A DNA stretch of 64,000 nucleotides, taken from Lentzea kentuckyensis (GTDB taxonomy: Bacteria; Actinomycetota; Actinomycetes; Mycobacteriales; Pseudonocardiaceae). This document shows positions 45,976-54,591 of this stretch, piece after piece. Made by a program: the position numbers and the translations under genes. Position 1 is the stretch's first letter. Each line of letters starts with the position of its first letter. The DNA is taken from NCBI RefSeq assembly GCF_002150765.1, contig NZ_MUYM01000070.1, positions 1 through 64,000 of the forward strand, in the 5' to 3' direction. Under the pieces are notes generated by a model, which was given only the letters and a program-made list of their open reading frames with translations, had not been told where the DNA came from and did not search any database.

Positions 45976-47025
45976 TTAGCCGACCACGGTCCAGGTGTCC
46001 TTGCCGTGCAACAGCTTGCTGAGGTTCGCCGGCTTCGCCGCCTTGGCCTCGTTCACCTGCGCGCGCACGCCGTCGTCGTACGTCGGCCGGTCCGCCCGTC
46101 GGAACACACCGGTGACGGTGTGCGTGAGGTCCTGCGTCGAGAGCCGCGAGAGCGCGAACGACAGGTTCAGGTCCGACGCGTCGTGCACGACGATGTCGCT
46201 CGCGTCGACGTCCGCGGACTTGGCGACCGCGAGCCCGAAGCCCTCCCGGGTCACGCAGTACTCGCCCTCACGACCGAACCGGATCGGCTCGCCGTCGACG
46301 ACGTTGATGATCCGCCGCTGTGCCTCGTCCGCGTCCTTCAGCACGTCGAACGCGCCGTCGTTGAAGATCGGGCAGTTCTGGTAGATCTCCACGAGCGCCG
46401 ACCCGCGGTGTTCCGCGGCCTGGCGCAGCACCGAGGTGAGGCCGGCCTTGTCCGAGTCCAGCGCCCGGCCCACGAAGGAGGCTTCCGCGCCCAGTGCCAG
46501 CGACACCGGGTTGAACGGGTGGTCGACCGAGCCGATCGGCGTCGACTTGGTGACCTTGCCCTCTTCGGAGGTCGGTGAGTACTGGCCCTTGGTCAGGCCG
46601 TAGATCCGGTTGTTGAACAGCAGGATCTTGAGGTTCACGTTGCGGCGCAACGTGTGGATCAGGTGGTTGCCGCCGATCGACAGCGCGTCGCCGTCGCCGG
46701 TCACCACCCACACGCTCAGGTCCGGCCGTGCCACGGCGAGGCCCGACGCGATGGCGGGCGCACGGCCGTGGATGGAGTGCATGCCGTAGGTGTTCATGTA
46801 GTACGGGAACCGGGACGAACACCCGATGCCCGAGACGAACACGATGTTCTCGCGCTTGAGGCCCAGCGACGGCAGGAACGACTGCATGGTGTTGAGCACG
46901 ATGTAGTCACCGCAGCCGGGGCACCAGCGGACTTCCTGGTCCGACTTGTAGTCCCGCGCGGTCTGCTTCTCGTCGGTGGTGGGAACCCCGGTCAACCCGG
47001 GGATTCCGAGGTCGATAGCAGTCAC
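45976..47025 (-). CDS. korB: 2-oxoglutarate:ferredoxin oxidoreductase, beta subunit
   Basis: 349 residues. Thiamine-diphosphate subunit: WCPGCGDYIVL (cluster/cofactor Cys pair) near residue 34, then SGIGCSSRFPYYM and the ThDP-Mg motif VVTGDGDALSIGGNHL with LFNNRIYGLTKGQ. With KorA it oxidatively decarboxylates 2-oxoglutarate with ferredoxin, as in mycobacterial KorAB, which supports a CoA-dependent TCA variant. ATG overlaps the korA stop (ATGA). Confidence 0.93.
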   Translation of the reverse strand: MTAIDLGIPGLTGVPTTDEKQTARDYKSDQEVRWCPGCGDYIVLNTMQSFLPSLGLKRENIVFVSGIGCSSRFPYYMNTYGMHSIHGRAPAIASGLAVARPDLSVWVVTGDGDALSIGGNHLIHTLRRNVNLKILLFNNRIYGLTKGQYSPTSEEGKVTKSTPIGSVDHPFNPVSLALGAEASFVGRALDSDKAGLTSVLRQAAEHRGSALVEIYQNCPIFNDGAFDVLKDADEAQRRIINVVDGEPIRFGREGEYCVTREGFGLAVAKSADVDASDIVVHDASDLNLSFALSRLSTQDLTHTVTGVFRRADRPTYDDGVRAQVNEAKAAKPANLSKLLHGKDTWTVVG

Positions 47026-48860
47026 GCCGACACCCCCTTGATCACGTCAGCGAGCACGTCCTGCAGCTCTTCCGCCTTGAAGGGCAGGCCCTGCACCTTG
47101 GTGTACGACACGGCGTCCACCAGGTACTTCGCCCTCAAGAGCAACGCCAGCTGCCCCAGGTTCATTTCCGGCACGATGACCTTTTCGTACGACTTCAGCA
47201 CGTCACCCAGGTTCTTGGGGAACGGGTTGAGGTGCCGCAGGTGCGCGTGCGCGACCGGCAGGCCGAGCTTGCGGACCCGGCGCGCCGCCGCGCCGATCGG
47301 GCCGTAGGACGAACCCCAGCCCACGACCAGGACCTTCGCCTCGCCGCTCGGGTCCTCGACCTCGACGTCCGGCACCTCGATGCCGTCGATCTTCGCCTGG
47401 CGCAGGCGCACCATGCGGTCGTGGTTCTCCGGGTCGTACGAGATGTTGCCGGTGATGTCCTGCTTCTCCAGACCGCCGATGCGGTGCTGCAGACCAGGAG
47501 TACCGGGCACCGCCCACGGTCGGGCCAGCGTCTCCGGGTCACGCGAGTACGGCTGGAACGTCTCCGGGTCCGTCGCGAACTCGACCGACAGATCCGGCAG
47601 CGAGTCGATGTCCGGGATCAGCCACGGCTCAGAACCGTTCGCGATCGCGCCGTCGGACAGGAACAGCACCGGCGTGCGGTACTTGAGCGCGATGCGGGTC
47701 GCGTCGACCACGGCGTCGAAGCAGTCGGAAGGCGACTGCGGCGCCACGATCGGCACGGGCGACTCGCCGTTGCGGCCGAACATCGCCTGCAGCAGGTCGG
47801 CCTGCTCGGTCTTCGTCGGCAGACCGGTGGACGGGCCACCGCGCTGCACGTCGATCACGAGCAGCGGCAGTTCGGTCATCACGCCGAGGCCGATGGTCTC
47901 GGACTTCAGCGCGATACCGGGGCCGGACGTCGACGTCACGCCGATCGCACCGCCGTAGGACGCGCCGAGGGCGATGCCGATGCCCGCGATCTCGTCCTCG
48001 GCCTGCACCGTGGTGATGCCGAAGTTCTTGTGCTTGCTCAGTTCGTGCAGGATGTCCGACGCCGGCGTGATCGGGTACGTGCCGAGCACGACGGGCAGCT
48101 TCGCGAGCTGGGCCGCCGCGACGATGCCGTACGCCGTCGCCGTGTTGCCGGTGATCTGGCGGTAGGTGCCGACGTTCAGCTTCGCGGGCGCCACCTCGTA
48201 GGTGACGGCGAAGGCTTCGGTGGTCTCGCCGTAGTAGTAGCCGGCGCGGAACGCCAGGACGTTGGCCTCGGCGATGTCCGGCTTCTTCGCGAACTTCTCG
48301 CGCAGGAACCGTTCCGTGCCTTCGGTCGGCCGGTGGTACATCCACGACAGAAGGCCGAGCGCGAACATGTTCTTCGCGCGCTCCGCGTCCTTCTTGCCGA
48401 GCCCGGTCTCCTCCAGCGCACCGATGGTCATCGTCGCCATGGCGACCTTGTGCACCTGGAACTTCTCGAGCGAGTCGTCCTCGAGCGGGTTCGAGTCGTA
48501 CCCGACCTTCGTCAGGTTCCGCTTGGTGAACTCGTCGGTGTTGACGATGAGGATGCCGCCGTCCGGCAGGTCGACGACGTTCGCCTTGAGCGCGGCCGGG
48601 TTCATCGCCACGAGCACGTCCGGCCGGTCGCCCGGCGTCAGGATGTCGTAGTCGGCGAAGTGGAGCTGGAAGGACGAAACTCCGGGGAGGGTGCCCTGGG
48701 GAGCGCGGATCTCGGCCGGGAAGTTGGGCTGGGTGGCGAGGTCGTTGCCGAACGCCGCCGCTTCCGACGTGAACCGGTCTCCGGTGAGCTGCATGCCGTC
48801 ACCGGAGTCGCCGGCGAAGCGGATCACGACGCGATCCAGCTTGCGGGTCTCAGTGCTCAT
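47022..48860 (-). CDS. korA: 2-oxoglutarate:ferredoxin oxidoreductase, alpha-gamma fusion subunit
   Basis: 612 residues from ATG 48860 (GGA just upstream); ATG 48884 would add eight residues. Gamma-like domain first (VVIRFAGDSGDGMQLTGDRF), then the pyrimidine-binding alpha domain (GTYPITPASDILHELSKH, QAEDEIAGIGIALGASYGG) and a C-terminal transketolase-like domain. The gamma-alpha fusion is normal for actinobacterial KorA. Operon with korB. Confidence 0.93.
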   Translation of the reverse strand: MSTETRKLDRVVIRFAGDSGDGMQLTGDRFTSEAAAFGNDLATQPNFPAEIRAPQGTLPGVSSFQLHFADYDILTPGDRPDVLVAMNPAALKANVVDLPDGGILIVNTDEFTKRNLTKVGYDSNPLEDDSLEKFQVHKVAMATMTIGALEETGLGKKDAERAKNMFALGLLSWMYHRPTEGTERFLREKFAKKPDIAEANVLAFRAGYYYGETTEAFAVTYEVAPAKLNVGTYRQITGNTATAYGIVAAAQLAKLPVVLGTYPITPASDILHELSKHKNFGITTVQAEDEIAGIGIALGASYGGAIGVTSTSGPGIALKSETIGLGVMTELPLLVIDVQRGGPSTGLPTKTEQADLLQAMFGRNGESPVPIVAPQSPSDCFDAVVDATRIALKYRTPVLFLSDGAIANGSEPWLIPDIDSLPDLSVEFATDPETFQPYSRDPETLARPWAVPGTPGLQHRIGGLEKQDITGNISYDPENHDRMVRLRQAKIDGIEVPDVEVEDPSGEAKVLVVGWGSSYGPIGAAARRVRKLGLPVAHAHLRHLNPFPKNLGDVLKSYEKVIVPEMNLGQLALLLRAKYLVDAVSYTKVQGLPFKAEELQDVLADVIKGVSA

Positions 48861-49071
48861 TCCTACGCCGATACCTCTCTCCAAGGGTGGCTGTGCCCCA
48901 CATCGAGGGTAGTCGCCAGGACCGCCCGCCAGACCGGCCGTGTACCACCAGGCGGGACAAACTGTCCCATCCGCCGCACCGGGTCCTTAACTAAACGGTA
49001 AGCACAGCACTACCAGCGGATACCCGAATGCGGCACACGTCACCCTCGATACCTGTTACCCAAGGTAACAC
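48861..49071. other. korA upstream region with a 7-bp dyad
   Basis: 211 bases without a gene. It holds the korA leader (GGAGAGAGG tract) and an AT-richer stretch near 48985-49000. TGTTACC-CAA-GGTAACA at 49054-49070 is a perfect 7-bp dyad just after the crotonase-gene stop: a small hairpin or a protein site of unknown specificity. Confidence 0.45.
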
Positions 49072-49812
49072 TTACCGCCTGCTGATCCGAGCCTTCATCG
49101 CGGCCAGCCTGGCAGCGAATTCTGGAGTGTCGATCGAAGCCACCTGTGGCCGCAGCTCGGTCTCGACCGCCTCCGCGTGGTCGTGCATTGCATCGGTCGC
49201 CCGCATCGTGGCCTTGATGGTCCGCACGAGTGCCGCCGGCGCCTCGGCAGCGTGTTTGGCCAGCTCCTTCGCTACTGCCAGTGGGTCCTCGGCCCTGGCG
49301 TAGGCGAGCCCGTGCTCGACGGCCTGGTCGGCGTCGAGGATCTGCCCGAACAAGGTCATCGCCGTGGCGGTCTGCCTGTTGGTGATCTTCTGCAACATCC
49401 ACGTCATGCCGCCACCGGGGTGAATACCGAGCTGCAGGAACCGCGCGTCGAACCGCGCCTTGGGCCCCGCGATCCGCACGTCCGCGGCCAGCGCCAGGTT
49501 GAGCCCGGCCCCGACCGCCGCGCCGTTGACCGCGGCGATCGTCGGGATGGTGGCGTTCGCCACGGCCAGAAAACCCTGGTAGATCTTCTTGAGGCCTTCG
49601 TCCTTGGAGCTGCCGAGCTGCGTCAGGTCCGCACCGGCGCAGAACGCGGGCGGCGCACCCGTGATGATCAGCGCGTTGGCTGTTTCCTCTGCTTCCGCGA
49701 CCTTGTCCGCGAGCTCCTGCGACAGGTCGATCGTCAGGGCGTTGCGCCGGTCCGGATCGCTGATCGTGATCACGGCGACGGATTCGTTGTGCTCCAGCAG
49801 AACCTCAGCCAT
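49072..49812 (-). CDS. Enoyl-CoA hydratase/isomerase-family protein
   Basis: 246 residues from ATG 49812; the frame remains open upstream as a shadow of the Lrp gene. Crotonase fold: oxyanion-hole segments PPAFCAGADLTQLG (~residue 60) and IAAVNGAAVGAGLNLALAAD (~95), with DARFLQLGIHPGGGMTWML in place of the first catalytic Glu segment, so it may not be a classical hydratase. Named echA in many actinobacteria; substrate unknown. Ten bases downstream of the Lrp gene on the same strand. Confidence 0.85.
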   Translation of the reverse strand: MAEVLLEHNESVAVITISDPDRRNALTIDLSQELADKVAEAEETANALIITGAPPAFCAGADLTQLGSSKDEGLKKIYQGFLAVANATIPTIAAVNGAAVGAGLNLALAADVRIAGPKARFDARFLQLGIHPGGGMTWMLQKITNRQTATAMTLFGQILDADQAVEHGLAYARAEDPLAVAKELAKHAAEAPAALVRTIKATMRATDAMHDHAEAVETELRPQVASIDTPEFAARLAAMKARISRR

Positions 49813-49822
49813 GGGCCGGACT

Positions 49823-50272
49823 CTATGGGGCCAGCGGCCGGTCCAGGAGCCGGGACAGCACCACCGTCGACACGGTCCGATCGATGATCTCGACGGCCCG
49901 GATCTTTTCGAGCGCGGTCTCCAGGTGATGAATGTCCGCGGCCCGCAGGTGCACGATCGCGTCCGCCGCGCCGGACACCGTGTAAGCGGCACTGACCTCC
50001 GCCATCGGCTCCAGCCGGTGCTGGATGTCGTGCGGCGCGACGTTCCCCTTGCAGTGCACCTCGACGAACGCCTCGGTGCCCCACCCGAGCGCCTCCGGGT
50101 CCACCACCGCCGTGAACCCCCTGAGCACGCCCGTATCCAGCAGTTTGTCCACCCGCCGCTTCACCGCGGGGGCGCTCAACCCCACCTCTTTCCCGATCTC
50201 CGCGTAGCTGGACCGTGCGTTGGCCATGAGGCACGAAATGATTCGCTGGTCGATGCTGTCCACACGCAACAT
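49823..50272 (-). CDS. Lrp/AsnC-family transcriptional regulator
   Basis: 149 residues. N-terminal AsnC-type HTH (DSIDQRIISCLMANARSSYA and IGKEVGLSAPAVKRRVDKL) and a C-terminal RAM ligand domain (FVEVHCKGNV, AYTVSGAADAIVHLRA). Divergent from the DDAH-like gene across 66 bases, the same pair seen in mycobacteria (Rv2324/Rv2323c), so it probably senses an amino acid such as arginine or ornithine and controls that gene. Confidence 0.9.
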   Translation of the reverse strand: MLRVDSIDQRIISCLMANARSSYAEIGKEVGLSAPAVKRRVDKLLDTGVLRGFTAVVDPEALGWGTEAFVEVHCKGNVAPHDIQHRLEPMAEVSAAYTVSGAADAIVHLRAADIHHLETALEKIRAVEIIDRTVSTVVLSRLLDRPLAP

Positions 50273-50338
50273 TCTGCCCTAGTTAACGCAATGTCGCGGC
50301 GTTGATCGATGGTCCAGGTGCCCTTTACATTTCGATCC

Positions 50339-51223
50339 ATGACCGTATCCATCTCCGGGCCCGGCGAGCCGATCACGCTCGACATCGCCACGCCCCTAGC
50401 GCCGACGCGCATGCCGACGACCCGTCGGTACCTCATGTGCCCGCCGACGTACTTCACGGTGGAGTACGCCATCAACCCGTGGATGGATCCGACCCAGCCC
50501 ACCAGCACCTCGCTGGCAGTGGAACAGTGGACGGCCCTCAAAGAGACCTACGAACGCCTGGGCCACGACGTCCAGGTGATCGACCCGGTAGCCGGCCTGC
50601 CCGACATGGTCTTCTCCGCCAACAGCGGCACCGTGATCGACGGCCGAGTCCTGGGCTCCCGCTTCCGAGCCGCCCAGCGAGCCGCCGAAGCCGACCACTT
50701 CCGCCGCTGGTTCCTGGGCGCCGGCTACAAGTCCGTCGTCATGCCCACCGCCGTGAACGAGGCCGAGGGCGACTTCACCTGGACCGGCTCGTTGTTGTTG
50801 GCCGGCACAGGCTTCCGCACCGACCCGCACGCCCACTCCGAGGCCCAGGAAGTCCTCGGCGTCCCAGTCGTGTCGCTGCAACTGGTCGACCCGCGCTTCT
50901 ACCACCTCGACGTGGCCCTGTTCATGCTCGACGACCAGTCCCCGTCACCCCTGGTCGCCTACTACCCGGAGGCCTTCTCGCCGGGCTCGCAACAGGTGCT
51001 GCGACGCCTGTTCCCGGACGCCGTGATCGCCAACGACGCCGACGCGGTCTGCCTCGGCCTCAACGCCGTGTCCGACGGCAAGCACGTCGTGATGCCGGTC
51101 GAGGCCACACACCTGGCCGAACAGGTGGCGCGGCGCGGGTTCGAGCCCGTGTTCGTGGACATCTCGGAACTGCGCAAGTCGGGCGGCGGCCCGAAGTGCT
51201 GCACGATGGAACTGCGCGGCTAG
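50339..51223 (+). CDS. Dimethylargininase/arginine deiminase-like hydrolase
   Basis: 294 residues from ATG 50339 (ORF opens ten codons earlier). Guanidine-modifying pentein fold: YLMCPPTYFTVEYAINPWM at the N-terminus, VFSANSGTVIDG (substrate Asp/Asn loop), EAEGDFTW, FYHLDVALFML (catalytic His) and the C-terminal nucleophile in GGGPKCCTMEL. In mycobacteria the orthologue precedes rocD and takes part in arginine/ornithine breakdown. Here integrative-element genes follow instead. The protein itself appears complete. Confidence 0.87.
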   Translation: MTVSISGPGEPITLDIATPLAPTRMPTTRRYLMCPPTYFTVEYAINPWMDPTQPTSTSLAVEQWTALKETYERLGHDVQVIDPVAGLPDMVFSANSGTVIDGRVLGSRFRAAQRAAEADHFRRWFLGAGYKSVVMPTAVNEAEGDFTWTGSLLLAGTGFRTDPHAHSEAQEVLGVPVVSLQLVDPRFYHLDVALFMLDDQSPSPLVAYYPEAFSPGSQQVLRRLFPDAVIANDADAVCLGLNAVSDGKHVVMPVEATHLAEQVARRGFEPVFVDISELRKSGGGPKCCTMELRG

Positions 51224-51244
51224 ACCTCGCCCACGCAGTCAGTG

Positions 51245-51292
51245 GATCTGCGCTGGTTGGAGACCTCAAACAGGCCTTCACCAGCGCAGATC
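51245..51292 (+). other. 13-bp inverted repeat at the chromosome/element junction
   Basis: GATCTGCGCTGGT (51245-51257) and ACCAGCGCAGATC (51280-51292) are exact complements around a 22-nt loop, and TGATTTTG follows. It may terminate the DDAH-like gene or be part of the element's attachment site. Confidence 0.5.
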
Positions 51293-51354
51293 TGATTTTG
51301 GGTGAAACGGCGTCCGTCACTAACCGGCACCGAACGACGGGTGTTGTCACGCTC

Positions 51355-51375
51355 CACGGGACAGTCACGGGACAG
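51355..51375. repeat. Direct repeat CACGGGACAG x2, possible integrase arm sites
   Basis: Two perfect 10-bp copies start 11 bp apart (51355-51364, 51366-51375), one helical turn, next to the integrase 3' end. Arm-type integrase sites often have this arrangement. No experimental support. Confidence 0.4.
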
Positions 51376-51378
51376 AAA

Positions 51379-51409
51379 AGGCCCCCGGCGATGATCACCG
51401 AGGGCCCTC
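51379..51409 (-). terminator. Terminator of the integrase gene
   Basis: On the minus strand, AGGGCCCTCGG pairs with CCGGGGGCCT (one bulge) and is followed by TTTTC. Lies 24 bases beyond the int stop. Confidence 0.7.
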
Positions 51410-51432
51410 TGAGCTGCACGAACATCATACCG

Positions 51433-52974
51433 CTAGCGCCCGGCGATCAGCTGGGCAATGCCGTCGTCGCCTTCGTCCCAGTCCGGGATGAGGTGCTTGA
51501 ACCGTTCCGGTGCGCGGTGCGCTAAGTCGCGCAGCATCCGTCGCTCCTCCCTGGAGAGGTTCAGCCAAGCTTCCAGCTGGTCCCAGTCAGGCTTGGTCTG
51601 GGTGACGGGTTCTCCCAAGGTGCCGTCGATCTTGTTGTTCGAGGTGCCCAACTGGCCGTCCAGCACTCGTGCGTAGACCTTCAACAGGACCTCGACCGTG
51701 TGCCCTGCCCGCTCGGCGACCTCAGCCGCGGGAACGCCGGCCGCCAGCCACGTCGACACCGCAGCGTGCCGCAGGTCGTACGGGTCCTCCCCCAATGGGG
51801 AGTCGTATTGCTCCGGGCTCAGGCCGAGCTTGCGAGCTCGGTCCCAAGCGTCCGTGTAGACCGTTGCGTTGATGGGGCCGCCGCTGATCGTCCCGCGGAA
51901 CAGCCGGCCGTCCTCGGTTACGCCGAACCGCTCTATGTGCCAACGAAGCAGCTGCACCAGCGCGGGCGGGATCGGAACCCGTCGGATCGAGCCCTGAGCC
52001 CGCCGCTTGAGGTTCCTAACCTCCCAGGTCTCGCCGGAGTCCGTGTACCGGGCGTTCGCTCGTGAGGCGGACTTCTCCAGCAGCAGTTCGCCCCAGCCCG
52101 ACTCAGACAGCTTGCAGTCCTGCTCCCGCAGCCGGTTGACCTCCGCCGGCCGCAGCGCGCCGTAGTACATGGTCGCGAAGAACGCGTGCAGGTAGTCGTA
52201 CTGGCCGGTGATCGTGCCCGCGTAGGTCAGCGCGGCGAGCACCTGGCGTGCCTGTCTCGGGTTGAGCACGACGCGCGGATCAACTTCGCTGTTGCCGCGT
52301 TCAATGGCGACCTTGGTCCGCGGGATCGGGTTGACGTCGAGTGCTCCAGCGTCGACGCCGAAGTTCAAGACGTGATGTAGAACACCCCGACGTGTGCGGG
52401 TGGTCCAGGAGGCTGCCGTCCTGCCGCCGAGGTTCCGGGACAGAGCCTGCAACAGCTTCTCGGCCTCGATCTTGTCCGCCAGGTCGCGCGCCGGACGCGA
52501 TGCTTGCTCGATCCACCGCGCGGCCTTGTCTTCCTCGGGCGGTAGTTCGCGATCTCGCCGGTTGGTCGGAAGTAGGCAGCAGGTGAGGACCCGCCTAAGC
52601 ACCCTCTCGTCAGGAGCTGACTTGTCCGGCAGGACGTAGGCCGCGACTGCAACGGCCATCGTGTCGACGTGGCGCCGACGAGTGTTCGGCGCCGAGTTCT
52701 GCCAGTGGTGATCGATGTACGCCTGAACCAGCGCGAGGAGCGACTTGGCGTTGCGCTCCCGGTACTCCGACTCGGGCAAGCCAGTAGCGATGTCGAAGGG
52801 CTCACCTTTGCGAGCCGCCTGCATCAGGTTCGACCGACGGTTGTCGGCTTGCGCCTTCAACATGAACCACTCAGAGTGCTCCTGACCTTCGGTGATCCAC
52901 CGGACGCCGTAAGGCCGCCGCCGCGTCTTCTTGTGCTGGATGGCCCAGAACCGGACGTTGAACGTCGGCTTCAT
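51433..52974 (-). CDS. int: Tyrosine site-specific integrase
   Basis: 513 residues. Catalyses integration and excision of the element. N-terminal arm/SAM-like core-binding region, then the catalytic domain: first Arg in YYGALRPAEVNRL (~residue 275), second box YDLRHAAVSTWLAAGVPA (~425) and the nucleophile Tyr in AGHTVEVLLKVYARVLDG. The first box residue is Tyr rather than the usual His. Overlaps xis by four bases. The int gene of AICEs normally lies at one end, beside the attachment site, which places that site near 51230-51430. Confidence 0.93.
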   Translation of the reverse strand: MKPTFNVRFWAIQHKKTRRRPYGVRWITEGQEHSEWFMLKAQADNRRSNLMQAARKGEPFDIATGLPESEYRERNAKSLLALVQAYIDHHWQNSAPNTRRRHVDTMAVAVAAYVLPDKSAPDERVLRRVLTCCLLPTNRRDRELPPEEDKAARWIEQASRPARDLADKIEAEKLLQALSRNLGGRTAASWTTRTRRGVLHHVLNFGVDAGALDVNPIPRTKVAIERGNSEVDPRVVLNPRQARQVLAALTYAGTITGQYDYLHAFFATMYYGALRPAEVNRLREQDCKLSESGWGELLLEKSASRANARYTDSGETWEVRNLKRRAQGSIRRVPIPPALVQLLRWHIERFGVTEDGRLFRGTISGGPINATVYTDAWDRARKLGLSPEQYDSPLGEDPYDLRHAAVSTWLAAGVPAAEVAERAGHTVEVLLKVYARVLDGQLGTSNNKIDGTLGEPVTQTKPDWDQLEAWLNLSREERRMLRDLAHRAPERFKHLIPDWDEGDDGIAQLIAGR

Positions 52975-53174
52975 GCGGCCTCACCCCGCCGCTCGCCGAG
53001 CCAAGCCCGGTAGTCCGACATCGCGATGCGGAGCGATCCGTTGGGCAGTGGGAAAGCCACAGGGGCCTTGCCGAGCTGCCGCCACCGGTAGAACGTGTCC
53101 GGGCTGACCTTGAGCAGCTTGCAGACCACGGCCACCGTCATCAGGTCTTCGTCTGGGTTAGGCAGCTCGGACAT
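52971..53174 (-). CDS. xis: Excisionase (MerR-type HTH)
   Basis: 67 residues from ATG 53174; the longer upstream frame is a shadow of repSA. A single winged-helix domain of the phage excisionase type: VAVVCKLLKVSPDTFYRWRQ, then PNGSLRIAMSDYRAWLGER. Lies between repSA (17-base overlap) and int (overlap), the standard repSA-xis-int order in pSAM2-like elements. Confidence 0.92.
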   Translation of the reverse strand: MSELPNPDEDLMTVAVVCKLLKVSPDTFYRWRQLGKAPVAFPLPNGSLRIAMSDYRAWLGERRGEAA

Positions 53175-54507
53175 GGTGTTCCCCCTCCTGTTCGTACTTG
53201 CGCAGTCGTTGAGCTCGGACCCGTTCAGCGATGCCGGCCGCGAGCTCGCGTTCCGCGTCGTTGTCGTAGCCGGACCCGGCGTACTGCCAGTCGTTGACGA
53301 CGACCACAGACGCGGGATCGAGTTCGAGGCGTTCGAACATTTCGAGCGTCCGGAACGTCCTGCGCTCCTCACGGATGGCGCGGAACGTGGTCGAGTAGTG
53401 CTTGGACTTCGTGAGGAAGTGGCCGCGGAAGCCGAGCATGTGTGCCCACTTGCGCAGGTTCAGTTCCTCGAAGTCGGCCAGGGGGCCGCCGAGGTCCCAT
53501 GCGGTCTGCACCATCCGCCGGTGGTGCTCGGAGATGTGCAGGACGTCGATGTCCAGTTGCGAGCGGATCGGCCGGTCCGCCGTGTCCTTCGCGCCCGTGC
53601 CTTTGGTCGCGTACTTGGCGACGTAGCCCGCCAACCGGGCCTCGCTGATCTCCCCGGTCTTGTCCTCCACCTGGGAGCCGCGGATTCCCTTGGTGTCGAC
53701 CTGTTCGCCCCACAGGAGGCGCAGCGCCGAGCCGTCCGGCCGCGTGGTGTCGATCCCGACCGAGCGAGCAGCCGCCTTGATGCAGTCGCCGAGCAGTTCG
53801 GCCGTGGCCCAGGCCGGGGTGGGGTCGTGAGGTCCGTCCGGTCCATCGACGCGAACGACAGCGTGGAAGTGGACGAGGCCCCGCCGCTGGTACTCGGCGA
53901 CCTTGGCGTACGACAGCCGGGCGTGGTCCTTGAACTCGGAGACCTTCAGGCCGGCCGCGCCAGCGAGCTTGCGGCGCAGGGCGATGATGAACCGGTGCCA
54001 CAGCTTGCCCGCGTGTGCCTGCCAGAGCACCGCGCCCGTGTAGTCGTAGGTGGCGGGGTCGACAGCGCCACCGATGCGGGGATCGTCGCCGTGGTGCCAC
54101 TCGCCGCAGCCCGTGCAGGGCCGGACCTTGCCGGTCGTGGCGATCGGTCGGTTGTGGACCGGGCCGAAGGAAGGAGCGGTGAGCGTCGCGAAGACCCGAG
54201 GCTTCTCGGAGACGTCCGCGGGAACACCCTTGCTTCCTCCAGCTAGGCCCGCGTGCATGAGGTGGTAGGCGTCGGCCGCGTAGCGGTCGGAGCAGGCCGG
54301 GCAGACCGACTCACGGCGGTTGCCGCACGGGACCATGACGTCCCCGCCGATGTGCTCGATCACGCCGCCGTTGAGGTCCTGGAGTTGGAAGGCACCGGAC
54401 AACCGGATGGGCGCGGCACAACCACCGATCGCGGTCACCCGGTCTCGCCACGCCCGGAAGTCGACCGCCTTGACGCGTGCGGAGATGCGCTCTTCCAGAG
54501 TGAGCAC
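53158..54507 (-). CDS. repSA: RepSA-type rolling-circle replication initiator
   Basis: 449 residues. Nicks the double-strand origin to start rolling-circle replication of the excised element. A Cys-rich zinc motif (CPACSDRYAADAYHLMHAG, ~residue 70) and CTGCGEWHHGDD are followed by the HUH metal motif in RRGLVHFHAVVRVDG (~residue 215). The catalytic Tyr candidate lies in ARLAGYVAKYATKG (~290), the usual YxxKY(A)TK context. ATG 54507 follows a hairpin-terminator from the upstream gene. Confidence 0.9.
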   Translation of the reverse strand: MLTLEERISARVKAVDFRAWRDRVTAIGGCAAPIRLSGAFQLQDLNGGVIEHIGGDVMVPCGNRRESVCPACSDRYAADAYHLMHAGLAGGSKGVPADVSEKPRVFATLTAPSFGPVHNRPIATTGKVRPCTGCGEWHHGDDPRIGGAVDPATYDYTGAVLWQAHAGKLWHRFIIALRRKLAGAAGLKVSEFKDHARLSYAKVAEYQRRGLVHFHAVVRVDGPDGPHDPTPAWATAELLGDCIKAAARSVGIDTTRPDGSALRLLWGEQVDTKGIRGSQVEDKTGEISEARLAGYVAKYATKGTGAKDTADRPIRSQLDIDVLHISEHHRRMVQTAWDLGGPLADFEELNLRKWAHMLGFRGHFLTKSKHYSTTFRAIREERRTFRTLEMFERLELDPASVVVVNDWQYAGSGYDNDAERELAAGIAERVRAQRLRKYEQEGEHHVRAA

Positions 54508-54542
54508 GGATGACGCTCCTTCCGTTGTGGGGAAACGAAAAG

Positions 54543-54576
54543 GCGGGGCACGACCGGTGTTCTGGTCATGCCCCGC
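54543..54576 (-). terminator. Terminator or attenuator upstream of repSA
   Basis: GCGGGGCA and TGCCCCGC arms (54543-54550, 54569-54576) with an inner GACC/GGTC pairing; on the minus strand TTTTCG follows directly. It sits between the DUF2637 gene and repSA. Confidence 0.75.
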
Positions 54577-54591
54577 GTTGATCGAGTTGGG

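Noticed and set aside
51133..51150. tRNA T-loop-like GGTTCGAGCCC as attachment core
   Set aside because: It lies inside the DDAH coding sequence and has no tRNA body around it.
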